A stretch of DNA of 64,000 nt from Prosapia bicincta (lineage: Eukaryota; Arthropoda; Insecta; Hemiptera; Cercopidae). The notes beneath the pieces are model-generated. The model saw nothing but the letters and a program-made list of their open reading frames with translations. It was not told the origin of the DNA and did no database searches. Positions 36,963 through 49,454 of the stretch are shown piece after piece (positions within the stretch are counted from its first letter, which is position 1; every line of letters begins with the position of its first letter). The DNA is taken from contig JBAIZL010000008.1 in NCBI GenBank assembly GCA_036971475.1, forward strand, positions 9,048,263 to 9,112,262, read 5' to 3'. The position numbers were made by a program, and so were the translations under genes.

Positions 36963-37010
36963 GTCCGAGTTGAAAACGACACATCTCCCGAAACCGTCAG
37001 CAACAACACA
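36963..37010 (-). repeat. Fragment related to the 26.1-26.6 kb foldback element
   Basis: On the minus strand it reads TTGTTGCTGACGG, TTTCGGGAGATGTGTC, then TCAACTCGGACCGTAA. The left arm at 26198-26250 has TTGTTGAGGGCGGCCG, TTTCGGGAGATGTGTC and TCGACTCAGACCGTAA. Clear homology over about 50 bp shows the foldback belongs to a dispersed family. Confidence 0.7.
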
Positions 37011-37720
37011 AAGGCAGAGAAAAATTGTTAAAAAATTCTGTTGATAGCGTATACACAATACTGTGCATAAGAGATTAATATTATATTTTAAATATTTAAT
37101 TAGCAAGATATAAAAGTTATGATGGCAGATCCCTTTCTAATAAAAGAAAAACTTGTCACAGAAGCATGTTGAACAAACATTTCTTGAGGTTCTAGCCACG
37201 ATGCGAAACAGCGATAACTAGACTCAATTGAAATTAATTGTTCATAACGTCCTATTTAACCATAAATAAGCGACCGAACTGCATATTAAATATGGTTTCT
37301 GTTTACACATTGTGTGTGACAACTACAGCTAAGGAACACAGCTGTTTGGAGGGTGTAGCCTTGGTGCTCATTAGTGGAGTTCCCGCTTCTATTCTCGGAC
37401 GATTACAACACATAACACCGAATTAAAACTGATCTCATCTTTTGTTGTTGGCCTTTATATTTTCTGTCTAAGACGAAAACTGTTGGCTTTAGAATTTTCT
37501 TTCCCTGATCCATGGCATTTAATATCAGGTTGTGTCTATTACTTTATCGATATTTAATGGTATATTGTTTTCACTGAACGATTTTTTAAAAAACTTCGTC
37601 ATAATTTTGGTTTGTGTGTCAGCCATAAATATTGTTTTAAATAGTCGAATGTTAGTAGTTTGGAAGCTGCTCAAAACCTAATCTTCATAATTTTATTTTA
37701 ACCATTTAAACTTCTGTTTC
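37011..37720. other. Intergenic sequence, no gene seen
   Basis: A minus-strand 87-codon frame (36843-37106) and a plus-strand 62-codon frame (37238-37426) have no recognisable domain. Confidence 0.45.
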
Positions 37721-38172
37721 AAATACTTCTATTAGTTTACACTCTCCTTATACATATCTTGTTCAAATTTTTAATATTTAATAAAATACGTTTTATTCAT
37801 CTCCTCAAGTTCAAATACATTTTTTCTAAACTTGTAGTAAATGACCCTTGATGTTTTTTAACATTGATGTGTTTTTTCAAATATTAATTCATTAATTTAA
37901 TTTAATTAATTTTAGTTGTGTATGGGAGAAAAACTTTTCACAACACGGACAAGGTATTTAATATATTTGCTTCATCCAATTTGCCTTAAAATAAGTAATA
38001 ACACGATTTCATAAAACAGCTGATTTTATGTTAAAGGTTATGTGGTAAAGCGGCTGTTTTAACATAGGCTATATTACTTTATTTATATAATTGTAATTAT
38101 TTAATAAAAAGTAACTAAAATATTTTTTTCATTGTTGACTAAATTAGTAATTTACTTTAAAAATGTGTTTTT
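37721..38172 (+). repeat. Family M dispersed repeat, copy 7 (full length)
   Basis: The most complete forward copy: 5' ACTTCTATTAGTTTACACTC, TAATAAAATACGTTTTATTC, TATGGGAGAAAAACTTTTCA, AAAACAGCTGATTTTATG, GCGGCTGTTTTAAC, AATTATTTAATAAAAAGTAAC and a degraded ACTAAATTAGTAATTTACTTT 3' end. It is flanked on both sides by ordinary AT-rich sequence rather than by an array. Confidence 0.87.
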
Positions 38173-38956
38173 TATATTATTTGTTTATGTTAATCTTTCA
38201 TTTTGGATTAAAATAATTTACTGTTACCAAAGTTACCTAAAATCGTCAACTTTACTGAAAAATAATTGAGCTCTATTTTTTTCTGTTGCAGGTAAGAGAA
38301 TCGTGTGGAACAAATGACTGTTTGCAATGCACAGAATGACAACCCGTCATTTTGTGCTTCTTCTTACGCCCTATTTTACTTTTGTTTTAAACATTTGGAA
38401 TCAGTTAAGTACGATATTTTGCCAATAATTTGTATGTAACGTTTTTATAAATACCACATACTTTTTTTGTAAGGTTAGTCGATATATCCCTTCGGGCTGA
38501 GTTGACATTTCGAGAGGGCAACTGGCGGTTAAATTTCATATCTGTATGTAAAGAAAATTGAAAATTGTTATTTTACATTATCATAATGCTTCAAAGTACG
38601 TAAACAAATTGACAGAATAAGTGAGTTAAATTTGTTTTAAGTTTAAATTCATTCCAAATTTAAAGAATACTTTATGAAAATTGAATTTAAGTACATGCAC
38701 AGGGTATTATTTCAGAAAATTGGCCAAATTTTTGCAAGAAATAGCTATTGATATGTTACCTTATCGATGAAAATAACAAGAAAGTAAACTGAAGTAGGGA
38801 CTACAACTAACTGTTCAAAGGCATTTAATAAATCTAAGAGACGTTTTTGAAAGATCATTTGACCTTAATCCTGTTACATAGATTCCATTATGGATATAAG
38901 CCACAGGTACTTCTAGTTTTTTTCAGAAGTTGTATTTCATAAGTATGTTTTTAATG
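38173..38956. other. Intergenic sequence, no gene seen
   Basis: No open frame of note. If the pogo-like end at 38957-39019 belongs to a larger element, its body would lie here, but no transposase remnant was recognised. Confidence 0.4.
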
Positions 38957-39019
38957 GACCCTCCAGTAATCTGGGGGTATCCCACCCCATGTCTGTCGGA
39001 TTAGTGAGAGTTTACTGTA
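38957..39019 (-). mobile_element. Solo pogo/Tigger-like terminal sequence
   Basis: Read on the minus strand from 39019 it begins TACAGTAAACTCTCACTAAT then CCGACAGACATGGGG. TA followed by CAGTA, a CT-rich spacer and an ATCCGA word is the usual form of pogo-like (Tc1/mariner superfamily) ends, and the TA fits the expected target. No matching left end was found upstream. Confidence 0.5.
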
Positions 39020-40052
39020 GTTTAGGCCCTATATGAAAAGCCATCTTGAAATTTTAACTTGAATTTCCGCATAGAGATTGAAATTGTGAATTTTTTTGTT
39101 ACAAACTGGCCGACGAAAGATTAAAAAACTGTAATCCTCTGGGGGATTTTAATCCTCAAACTCTTTCGCTCTCATGAGGATACAAGTCGCCTACCTAGTG
39201 TAAATCTACCCTCTATCAGGGGTAGTTGAAGGATATCTACTCGAGACGTCTACTCCCGTGTAAGAAGGTTAAGTAATGGTATATGGGTGTTAGTAGGATT
39301 AAAACAAACACAATGTACCCCTGGAACTGAGAATGGGGAATTATCGCAACCTGTAGACAAGTCTGTCCTTTTGTAAAGACGAAGTGGGAGGTTGAATTGA
39401 AATTTTTTAATCCAAAGTAAAGTCAAAATGTGTAGATTAAAGGGTATTTTAATCTAGACGAAGGGTTATTTTCTATTGCAAAAAAAAATTAATGCAGGTT
39501 GGGTATGTAGTTAAACCTAATACCCAATTCGAAATTGAAAATAAACTATATTTAAAATTAGTTTGCCAGATCTTAGCTTCTCTGCCATTCTCCGCCAAGC
39601 CTCCAGTAGAAACAATGCTGACTTCGCTCTTCCACGTCTTGCAAAGATGTGCATTTCTGAATATATATGTGGGCCGTCCATCTTGTGACCGTTGCACAGA
39701 AATCAAATATCCGAGGCGGCTAATCCTATTTTATATAAGTGGACTTACAGATAGTCATGGAATTCTGAATTTGGTGTTTGTATCCTGAGTCGCGATGTCA
39801 CAGGTTTATATTTCTCTCAGTGTCTGTAGTAGATTATTTTTTCCCTCTCCCACAACTTGAGTACTGATTTCTCCCTGGGCCTTTTCAGTGGCTCTGCTTC
39901 CACTTATATTTTTAGAATTACTTTTATTAACTTTATTTTTATGTTGGAAATGATTGTGATTGGATGGTAATATAGAGAAGGGGCTTGAAACCCGTAGTCT
40001 GGGATACAAATTCGCATGCAGGGTCTCGCCGATTTTTAGGGAGCTATCTACC
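39020..40052. other. Sequence with overlapping short frames, no gene recognised
   Basis: A 98-codon plus frame (39492-39788) and a 77-codon minus frame (39473-39706) overlap. Base composition there is a little GC-richer than around it, so a fragment of a former coding sequence is possible, but no domain was identified. Confidence 0.35.
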
Positions 40053-40350
40053 CATTAGAGTCCTGCGAAGGGAGAAGGCGGAATAAGTAATGCTCTTTCG
40101 TAACAGAGTTATGACTCGCAGCTCATGTTGGCGAGGTAGACCTAACTTCCATTAGAGTCCTGCGAAGGGAGAAGTCGGAATAAGTAATGCTCTTTCGTAA
40201 CAGAGTTATGACTCGCAGCTCATGTTGGCGAGGTAGACCTAACTTCCATTAGAGTCCTGCGAAGGGAGAAGTCGGAATAAGTAATGCTCTTTCGTAACAG
40301 AGTTATGACTCGCAGCTCATGTTGGCGTGGTAGACCTAACTTCCATTGGA
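40053..40350. repeat. 97-bp tandem repeat, 3 copies
   Basis: CATTAGAGTCCTGCGAAGGG starts units at 40053, 40150 and 40247, each 97 bp. A fourth partial start CATTGGAGCC lies at 40344. Differences are few (GAAGGCGG against GAAGTCGG, GGCGAGG against GGCGTGG). Confidence 0.96.
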
Positions 40351-41598
40351 GCCGAAGAAAGCCGCTATCAACTACCCGGTATTTGTATTATGTTATTAAT
40401 TCTAAATTAATATGAATTTTCAAGACTCCCATTACTTGTTGTTTTACCCACTCTTGTGACGTGCAGACTCAAAGAGCTAAACATGTATTTTTTATAGTAT
40501 ATGTAAAATAATTACACAGATCTCCACTAATTTAAAGTGCAGCAACGTTCGCATAAAGTACTGGTTAAGTCCAATCTTTAATAGAGTACCTTTATTTACT
40601 AACTTCAGCTTCTGTAGACCAACACAGTATTGTTTGTATAGATTGGGCCTTAAATATCCACTACAACTGCGCTTAATCGACAAATCTTTCTTCAACAGAA
40701 TTTTTATAAAGTGGTGCATATTTATTGTTTCATTTTGAAACAATTTTTACAAACTGGCGTGAGGAAAGAATAAAGATTCAATTTGGAAACAATCCAGCAG
40801 TAATATGAACAGTGTATTACAGGCGCACATGAATTTTGCCTGGAGGTATAGGCCAAGTTGAAAAGGGGAGAGAAAGGAGCTGTTGGGCTTGTGTCGCATG
40901 CATGACCGTCGTAGGCCACTCTGGAACGTACACCAATGTTTGAGTAGGACGTGTTGAGAGCTGCTACACCAGTATTAGCGATTCATTATCAGAGCGTTCA
41001 TTTAAAGTGATAATTTATTGCGTTCGCATGTCAGTGAAATCTGTTGCATATTTTAACATACATTTACGTTACATTCAGAGGCGTAGCAGGGATTCAAGGA
41101 TTCAAGTAAAAGAACATGGCTAAAAATGATGTAATGCAAGAACTTGAAGGAAATTCCACCCACATGGCAGCTCTTGCTCCGCATTGTATTTACTAATAGG
41201 CCTACTTGTAAGTATAGGTGTATTTATAAATCATACAAGTTTTAGTTTAGTTTGGCAACAATGACGTGACCTCACTATTAAAGACCTCATGCCCTGGCTC
41301 CGCCGTGACGAGCCCCCTATAACTCTGCTTAGAGGGAGGGGTGAATTTGGAGCCAAGTTTAGACTTTAGCCAGGCGAAAATAAAAATGGCTATAGAGCTT
41401 AATAACGTTTTACATAGAGAATAAATTCTGATCCAATAATTGACAATGGGATATTAAGAGCTTGCGTGTATTTAATCCAACACATTTTAGACTTTGGTGG
41501 CCTGTGAGAGGTTGGCCTCTAAGAGGGCTAAGTCCGGACACGGGTTGAAACAAAGACAAACCAACCTAGAACAATAAAATTTAGTCTGAAGGGCACTC
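40351..41598. other. Intergenic sequence, no gene seen
   Basis: Minus-strand frames at 40492-40743 and 40722-40919 have no recognised motif. A possible small MITE lies at 41075-41310. Confidence 0.4.
41075..41310. mobile_element. Possible small MITE with CAGNGGCG-type ends
   Basis: CAGAGGCGTAGCAGGG at 41075 loosely matches the reverse complement of the region ending near 41310 (GTCACGGCGGAGCCAGGGC). The resemblance covers about 15 bp with several mismatches. No target-site duplication was established. Confidence 0.3.
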
Positions 41599-41602
41599 AA
41601 AA

Positions 41603-41680
<78 letters not shown>

Positions 41681-41710
41681 CACACACACACACACACACA
41701 TATATATTAT
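41599..41710. repeat. Compound A / TA / CA microsatellite
   Basis: An A-run (41599-41620) is followed by TA repeats to about 41675, then CA repeats to 41700 and TATATATTATA. Confidence 0.97.
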
Positions 41711-42164
41711 ACTGTACTTAACAAAAAGACTGATAAATTTAGGTTATCATTATCTAAAATGTATTTAGTCTTTGTGATGATGGAACAGCTGTCCTGAGAA
41801 CGAGCATGTAATACAATACTTTTGTGTGTCAGTATGTTTATTGTAATATTGCCTCTTTTGCCTGTGTTGCATTTTACTTAGACCTATTTCACAAATTTAA
41901 ATTTACACTTCTGTCAGCGGTTCCGAAACGGCCAGATTTTTTATGCTTGATAATTTACTTCATTATATAATTTGTTTTAATCTGGCACTTAAGTTACGTG
42001 CTCAGTTGAAGGTCGGGATATTTAAAAACCACATTATTATCTAAAATTTTTATCACAGAGTCAACACAGATTGGTGACGCGAAAGTATAAACCAACCACA
42101 ATAACGGACGCACAGTCTCCTCACAGAAATCCGTATAAGGTTTCCTGGAATGGATGATTTATTT

Positions 42165-42247
42165 AGAGTTCCAGGTAGGCTGTAGGCAGGAGAGTTCCAG
42201 GTAGGCTGTAGGCAGGATCTCAATCCGAGACAGGATTGAGATCCTGC
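42165..42247. repeat. 26-bp duplication followed by a perfect 15-bp hairpin
   Basis: AGAGTTCCAGGTAGGCTGTA starts at 42165 and again at 42191 (period 26). Next, GCAGGATCTCAATCC (42212-42226) and its exact complement GGATTGAGATCCTGC (42233-42247) flank the 6-nt loop GAGACA. The stem begins inside the second unit's GGCAGG. Confidence 0.93.
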
Positions 42248-42454
42248 TACAGGCGAAGTGGGTGTCCACCAACATATTTACGCTTTCGGCTGTTGGATTT
42301 ATTGTACTGTTATTTAGTATTTCCGGTGTATAACGAATAGGATAAACGAAATCTAAACTTAACAGCTAAATAGGGTTCAGTGCAGAGAGTGTAGGTAACT
42401 TCAGTTCGAAACTATTGTATATCCAAGTCTTTTATGTATTTTTTTTCTACATAC

Positions 42455-42775
42455 CTTATTTTAGTTACTTTTTATTAAATAATTACAATTATATAAATAA
42501 TTTAGCATAATCTATGTGTTAGACCACTCAACATAAAATACATCACATAAAATCTAAATTAAAAACAGCTGTTTTATAAAAAAAACATGTTATCGTTTGT
42601 TTTAAGCCAAATAACTATTTGCATTGAAATAACTACTTAGCTTGCAATTTTTGTGAAAAGTTTTCAATTGTATTAATATCAAGTTCTATCCGTTACAAGT
42701 TTAAAAACTGTATTTGATCTTGAGCGGATGAAAAAAAGTATTCCATTAACGATTGGAAATTTGAACGATTTATAT

Positions 42776-42778
<3 letters not shown>
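42455..42778 (-). repeat. Family M dispersed repeat, copy 8
   Basis: Reverse orientation: TTTTAGTTACTTTTTATTAA, ATAATTACAATTATATAAAT, AAAACAGCTGTTTTATAAA, CTTGCAATTTTTGTGAAAAG, TATCCGTTACAAGTTTAAAA, ending AACGATTGGAAATTTGAACG. The middle is rearranged relative to other copies. Its 5' end runs straight into a (TG)n run at 42779. Confidence 0.8.
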
Positions 42779-42830
<52 letters not shown>

Positions 42831-42852
42831 CGCGTGTGTGCGTGTGTGTGTG
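42779..42852. repeat. (TG)n / (CG) mixed microsatellite
   Basis: TG repeats interrupted by CGCGCG blocks, sitting between family M copy 8 and the inverted duplicated segment. Confidence 0.95.
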
Positions 42853-43781
42853 AATAGCTTATCTGAACAGAATTTACTAATACAAATAGAAATCATAACC
42901 TCACTATAAACTAAATAAAATCCTGAACTAACTAGCAAAACAAATTTACTGAACTTGTAAAACTGGCTGCCACCCGAGACAGAATAGTAAAAAGTGCCGC
43001 TGTAGTTTGAAGAATTTATTGATTGGTAAATGATCAATAAATTTCAGTTGAGTTGACAGTTGGGTGAATATCACTAAACAATCTTTCCCAATGTCGTTTA
43101 TTTGAAATTACAATAGCTTCCGACGCTACAAATGATACGAACTATGCCGCTTATTTCTGAACTATTAGACCACAAAAAATATAACTTCTATCATCTGAGA
43201 AAACAAATACTCTTGAAAAACTGTCTAATCGTTACAGTTACACAAATTAACAACCTAATCTGTGGCTACTTCTAGATGGCAGGACGCTAGATTTCTAGGC
43301 GTGGAGTAGAAGAGAGCAAAATGGGGCTTACAAAAGACATTTAATGTCTTCGTTCTTAAAAAAATTATAACGCTCTACATGTTTCAAATAATGTCAGAAA
43401 TGAGAAATTCAGGCAACATGGACGAACGAATGATTGCTTGAAGACCAAAGTAATGTGTCGCCTCCTTCGGTAGGATGGGGTTACGCCTCTTCCTCCAAGG
43501 GCCTTGGTCGATGGTACAATTCTTACAAAAATAACACTTTCTACCCTAGGTATCCTGCTTCGTTCTTCGGAGTCGGCCCTATCACGGACATATGAAGCTC
43601 AGGTAAAACAACCTTTTACAAAAACCGCAGCCTTTACATAAAAGCAGCACAATTTTATTTCCTGGCCTTATAACAAAAGTGCGTAACACGCATTTAATAA
43701 TATAATATATCTCTCAGATTCAAGTTGAAAACATATTATGGTACAATTGATTTGGCTTTATTTAAACTCGCAAATAAATAA

Positions 43782-43850
<69 letters not shown>
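42843..43850 (-). repeat. 1-kb inverted duplicated segment, copy 1
   Basis: This segment matches the reverse complement of 55784-56850 over its whole length with high identity by eye: for example ACTGGCTGCCACCCGAGACA here against TGTCTCGGGTGGCAGTCAGT there. The inner ends of both copies are TG/CA runs (43783-43850 here). A GC-richer core at 43435-43620 carries a frame read on the plus strand with GWGYASSSKGLGRWYNSY and FYPRYPASFFGVGPITD, followed by CTCAGGTAAAAC, a splice-donor-like sequence. In this copy a one-base deletion (GACATATG for GACATTAATG) breaks the frame just before that site. No repeat family is recognised. Confidence 0.88.
43783..43850. repeat. (TG)n microsatellite
   Basis: An uninterrupted TG run of about 68 bp at the inner boundary of the duplicated segment. 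Confidence 0.97.
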
Positions 43851-43852
<2 letters not shown>

Positions 43853-46643
43853 CTTGAATCATTTCTTTTACAAGGATTAAATTTGCTAAAGTTATTTGAA
43901 AGTAAACCTAACCTCGTCTAACAAATTAAGTTATTATGACGGAAGAAATTTGTAACACACTTTTGACTATTGTTGTACTACATAAACTAATTATATTGTT
44001 TGTTTTATTAAAATTTATTTTATCGTACATTTTCAAGGGGTACGTAAATATAGTTACAGTTTTATTGTTTACAAAATTGTGTGATAAAAACGTTTTAAAA
44101 ACATGTATTTATGCTTTAATAGTACATTTAGCTATTTAAATCTAATGTTTGAAATAAGTGATTTTATATGGTAACTAAAATCAGTGGTTAAAACTTACTT
44201 CACACGCGTTATGAAGTCATTCGTCTGGAAATAGCGCACTGATATCCTACATTACTTTACAGCTATATTAAAGTATAGTTACAACGTATCCTATATTTGT
44301 TTGTTTATAAAAAGCCTTCGTAACGTAAACTAGGCAATTGTTGAAATCAGATCCCGTTTCCATCAGCATCAGCATAATTCCAACATCGGGCTATGACGAC
44401 GAACAGGTACTCATGTATTAGTAGCAAGTTATGGAAAACCTTTTTTTGAAGTAAAAGTTCTTCTATAGCGACGCCTACAAAAACGTTTTGGGTGAACATA
44501 AACATAGAATTTCGGATCAGTATAATTTCCGTCGTCATCTCAGAAGGAATTAAATGATAACATAAATCATTTAATGTATGATTTCATGCATCAGCCGATT
44601 TTATGTTTTTAGTTATGTTGTAAAACAACTGTTTTAACAAGTACGGTCATTTTATATTATTTATTGAATATTGTTGAGGGAAAGGGTTATTATTAAATAG
44701 TTTTGATCAGTTTATAAATATATTAATTTATATAAATTTTGATAGTTCTCAATACAAATAATTCAGTACAACTATAATAATAAGTTATGTATTATAATTA
44801 AATTTTTGAAATAAAATCAATATTTAGGCCACTCTTATATTATTCGCTCTGATAATGTTTAAGAACTTATTTCAAATGAATTTGTTGAACAAAATTGTGT
44901 TCAGTAAACATATAATAAAAAAAATTAATGATAAAATATAAAAACTGAATGAAAAATGTATAAATCAATATTTTCTGCAATTTTCGTTCAAGAATTTGCA
45001 AAAATATTGGCTGTAATTTGTTATTTATAGTTGCATTTTTTATGTTAAAAGCAAAACATGTTTATTATTATATCTTATATGATAACAAATGTTTAGGTAA
45101 TTTCTCATTACGCAAATTGAAATATTATTTTCAATTAAAAGTTTTTATAGACGTGGCTATAAACGTCGGCCCCTCCCACCCTCCGAGTGCTATTACTTTT
45201 CACCTATGTTGCATTAGGTTAGGATTTGTTTGATTATAAAAAAAACAAAACAAATAATATTACCCTACGCTAACTAACTTGTGATGCAGTCAACGTAGCG
45301 TTAATAGAGTTTGTATTTTCTTGTAACCAATCCTAACCTAGCCAGACACTTTGCTACTAGATTGTAAAGTATAAAATATTGCTCTTTTTATAGAGTGACA
45401 TTTGCTTTAAACAGTCTGTTTGAACAGCGTGTTTGAGCAATGAGTTTATCTTAACAAATATTTATGGTATGCTATGATTACAATAATGTATTTTTCAGTA
45501 ACGTACAGACCTGTATGAGGTAATAAAACAAAGTTGGTAACAGTTACTAAAACATATCCTAAACTGGTTACTTGCGAAATAATGTCTGTTCAAACTCATC
45601 TCAAGATAATCAAAAACTAATGTTTTGCTGAGTTTATATTCTCACCCTCACCAAAATATTCGAATTAAATAGTCTAATTAGGGGGTAAAGGTTATTTTGA
45701 AGGGACGCCTACACGCATTGTTGTGAAGGTTGGGGAGGAGGCAGGATCCACCCTCATTCAAGCGTACCATGTCCAGTTTCATTATACTGGCATTTAGCTG
45801 TATATTGTCATTACAAAAAAATGTCAGATGATGAAAACACAAATATTTTACTACGCAATTTTCTTTTTAACGTAGAAAAGATTTAAAAGTTACAGTGTAA
45901 CACTAAAAATTTAGGGAGGGATTTTACCTTTGTGTGTTTTGTGCATACAAATGAAGCGGTTTATCATTACACATAAACAGGTTATAATGAATGTCTCCTT
46001 ATCTTAGAAAGGTTTTAATTACTATCCCATCCGTTCATTTCACCAATTGATTTTATATACGCAAAATAATTGTATTATAATTCAAGTCTATAAAACTATA
46101 AGAATCGACCCCATTATTTCTTTCTTGCCAACAAGAAAAATACTGTTAGGAAACTTGAACCCACTGCAGTTAAATTGCAGTTTTTCGTTTACTTGATATG
46201 AAATGGGAAATCTCTTAATAATGTTTGAATTGCTACAACTTCGTAAAGATGTTTTTAATTTTGTTTGTCGTATCTGTCAACCGTTAACGTATTTAAATTT
46301 ACAGTATTTATTTGGTTATGTCTACATCTGATTGGCAATGTTTTCTTAACTTGTGGATTATTCGGATGTAAAAACTGTTTGTAAACTCTGTCTCCCCATG
46401 TCCCAGATAAGAATAAAACCTACTCATTGGCTCCGGGTAATAGTTAACCAAATCGTATTCAACTTTGATATTTTCCTTTTCACATATGTTAACTCTAATA
46501 TACTTTCTAAAGAAACAGGTGATTTCAAGTGGTGCAAAACAAATATGCACTGGTTTTCGAGTTATTTAAATGATTACATTGAGAACAACTACACTGTACA
46601 AACATAACCCCGAAAGAAAGAATTCTTTAAGTATAACTCATTG

Positions 46644-46645
<2 letters not shown>
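43851..46645. other. AT-rich intergenic sequence, no gene seen
   Basis: Several 60-84 codon frames occur (43936-44139, 44347-44538, 45018-45233, 46308-46607 on both strands). None has a recognisable domain; most are A/T-rich chance frames. Confidence 0.45.
44553..44665 (+). repeat. Family M dispersed repeat, copy 9 (fragment)
   Basis: Only the middle is present: AATGATAACATAAATCAT, ATGATTTCATGCATCAGCCG, ATTTTATGTTTTTAGTTATG and AAAACAACTGTTTTAAC. It is strongly diverged. Confidence 0.55.
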
Positions 46646-46694
<49 letters not shown>

Positions 46695-46713
46695 CGCGCG
46701 CGCGTGTGTGCGT
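46646..46713. repeat. (TG)n / (CG)n microsatellite
   Basis: A TG run of about 45 bp followed by GTGCGCGCGCGCG and further TG. It starts about 185 bp before the 32-bp array. Confidence 0.96.
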
Positions 46714-46897
46714 GAGATACATTTATTAAAAGAAATCTACAAAGTATAGATATATCTCGTTAGATATGCTTTTAGGGGTAAATATCTAATCTTATTGCCA
46801 TTAATATAAAAAATTTTGTTTTTAAACGTCTTAATGCGTAGAACAGGAATATCAAAATTTTTCCACAGAAAATACGGACAGTTAATTTTTTCTAAAC

Positions 46898-49023
46898 ATT
46901 CTCTTTAAAACCCAATAAACATATTGAATATTCTCTTTAAAACCCAATAAACATATTGAATATTCTCATTAAAACCCAATAAACATATTGAATATTCTCT
47001 TTAAAACCCAATAAACATATTGAATATTCTCTTTAAAACCCAATAAACATATTGAATATTCTCTTTAAAACCCAATAAACATATTGAATATTCTCTTTAA
47101 AACCCAATAAACATATTGAATATTCTCTTTAAAACCCAATAAACATATTGAATATTGTCTTTAAAACCCAATAAACATATTGAATATTCTCTTTAAAACC
47201 CAATAAACATATTGAATATTCTCTTTAAAACCAATAAACATATTGAATATTCTCTTTAAAACCCAATAAACATATTGAATATTCTCTTTAAAACCCAATA
47301 AACATGTTGAATATTCGCTTTAAAACCCAATAAACATATTGAATATTCTCTTTAAAACCCAATAAACATATTGAATATTGTCTTTAAAACCCAATAAACA
47401 TATTGAATATTCTCTTTAAAACCCAATAAACATATTGAATATTCTCTTTAAAACCCAATAAACATATTGAATATTGTCTTTAAAACCCAATAAACATATT
47501 GAATATTCTCTTTAAAACCCAATAAACATATTGAATATTCTCTTTAAAACCAATAAACATATTGAATATTCTCTTTAAAACCCAATAAACATATTGAATA
47601 TTCTCTTTAAAACCCAATAAACATATTGAATATTCCCTTTAAAACCCAATAAACATATTGAATATTCTCTTTAAAACCCAATAAACATATTGAATATTCT
47701 CTTTAAAACCCAATAAACATATTGAATATTCGCTTTAAAACCCAATAAACATATTGAATATTCACTTTAAAACCCAATAAACATATTGAATATTCTCTTT
47801 AAAACCCAATAAACATATTGAATATTCTCTTTAAAACCCAATAAACATTGAATATTCTCTTTAAAACCCAATAAACATATTGAATATTCTCTTTAAAACC
47901 CAATAAACATATTGAATATTCTCTTTAAAACCCAATAAACATATTGAATATTCTCTTTAAAACCCAATAAACATATTGAATATTCTCTTTAAAACCCAAT
48001 AAACATATTGAATATTCGCTTTAAAACCAAATAAACATATTGAATATTCTCTTTAAAACCCAATAAACATATTGAATATTCTCTTTAAAACCCAATAAAC
48101 ATATTGAATATTCGCTTTAAAACCCAATAAACATATTGAATATTCGCTTTAAGACCCAATAAACATATTGAATATTCTCTTTAAAACCCAATAAACATAT
48201 TGAATATTCGCTTTAAAACCCAATAAACATATTGAATATTCGCTTTAAAACCCAATAAACATATTGAATATTCGCTTTAAGACCCAATAAACATATTGAA
48301 TATTCTCTTTAAAACCCAATAAACATATTGAATATTCGCTTTAAAACCCAATAAACATATTGAATATTCGCTTTAAAACCCAATAAACATATTGAATATT
48401 CTCTTTAAAACCAATAAACATATTGAATATTCTCTTTAAAACCCAATAAACATATTGAATATTCGCTTTAAAACCCAATAAACATATTGAATATTCGCTT
48501 TAAAACCCAATAAACATATTGAATATTCTCTTTAAAACCCAATAAACATATTGAATATTCGCTTTAAAACCCAATAAACATATTGAATATTCGCTTTAAA
48601 ACCCAATAAACATATTGAATATTCGCTTTAAAACCCAATAAACATATTGAATATTCGCTTTAAAACCCAATAAACATATTGAATATTCGCTTTAAAACCC
48701 AATAAACATATTGAATATTCGCTTTAAAACCCAATAAACATATTGAATATTCGCTTTAAAACCCAATAAACATATTGAATATTCGCTTTAAAACCCAATA
48801 AACATATTGAATATTCTCTTTAAAACCCAATAAACATATTGAATATTCGCTTTAAAACCCAATAAACATATTGAATATTCTCTTTAAAACCCAATAAACA
48901 TATTGAATATTCTCTTTAAAACCCAATAAACATATTGAATATTCGCTTTAAAACCCAATAAACATATTGAATATTCGCTTTAAAACCCAATAAACATATT
49001 GAATATTCGCTTTAAAACACAAT
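46898..49023. repeat. 32-bp satellite array, about 66 copies
   Basis: The unit is TATTCTCTTTAAAACCCAAT followed by AAACATATTGAA. A 32-bp period is constant except for occasional one-base losses (AAAACCAATAAA) and a 3-base loss near 47848. Units contain the palindrome GAATATTC at each junction. The main variant is TTCTC against TTCGC: TTCTC dominates the left half and TTCGC becomes the majority after about 48080. TTGTC and single-site variants are scattered. The array is AT-rich, with stops in the frames examined. Confidence 0.97.
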
Positions 49024-49145
49024 GCACGTAATTAAAACACATCCACTTAAAACACAATAAACATAATTGATAAACATTCTTTTTAAAACACAATAAAAAT
49101 AATTAATTAACATTAACTTTCAAAACAAAAATAATTAATAAGTAT
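49024..49145. repeat. Degenerate edge of the 32-bp array
   Basis: About four strongly diverged units follow: repeated TTAAAACACAATAAA and ACATAATTGATAAACATT variants with uneven spacing. Diverged units at an array edge are expected where homogenisation no longer reaches. Confidence 0.75.
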
Positions 49146-49454
49146 TCAGTTTTTAAACTATGAACGCCAGGATAGCGCTGTTCTCCCATTGTCTCTGAAT
49201 AGACTAATCGAATACCGTTTTAGGCGTATTGAACCATTTCTCGATTTCACTGCTTTGTATACCGATATGCAATATACTTTGTAGATATATTGTAATGCAC
49301 GTATATAATAATGCAGTAATTTAAAAGAAACCTTTACGGTTTTGTAGTCTATGTTTTGCTAAATTAAGCTATTGTTCCACATTTGACAATTTGTAAGCAC
49401 TATTTCTGCAATCGGACACTTCAAACCGCCTGTTTCTTGTTGAGATAGTAATAT
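49146..49454. other. Intergenic sequence, no gene seen
   Basis: About 300 bp with no open frame or repeat recognised. Confidence 0.45.

Noticed and set aside
46898..49023. CRISPR-like array
   Set aside because: Units are contiguous with no unique spacers, the period is 32 bp with shared variants, and the context is eukaryotic.
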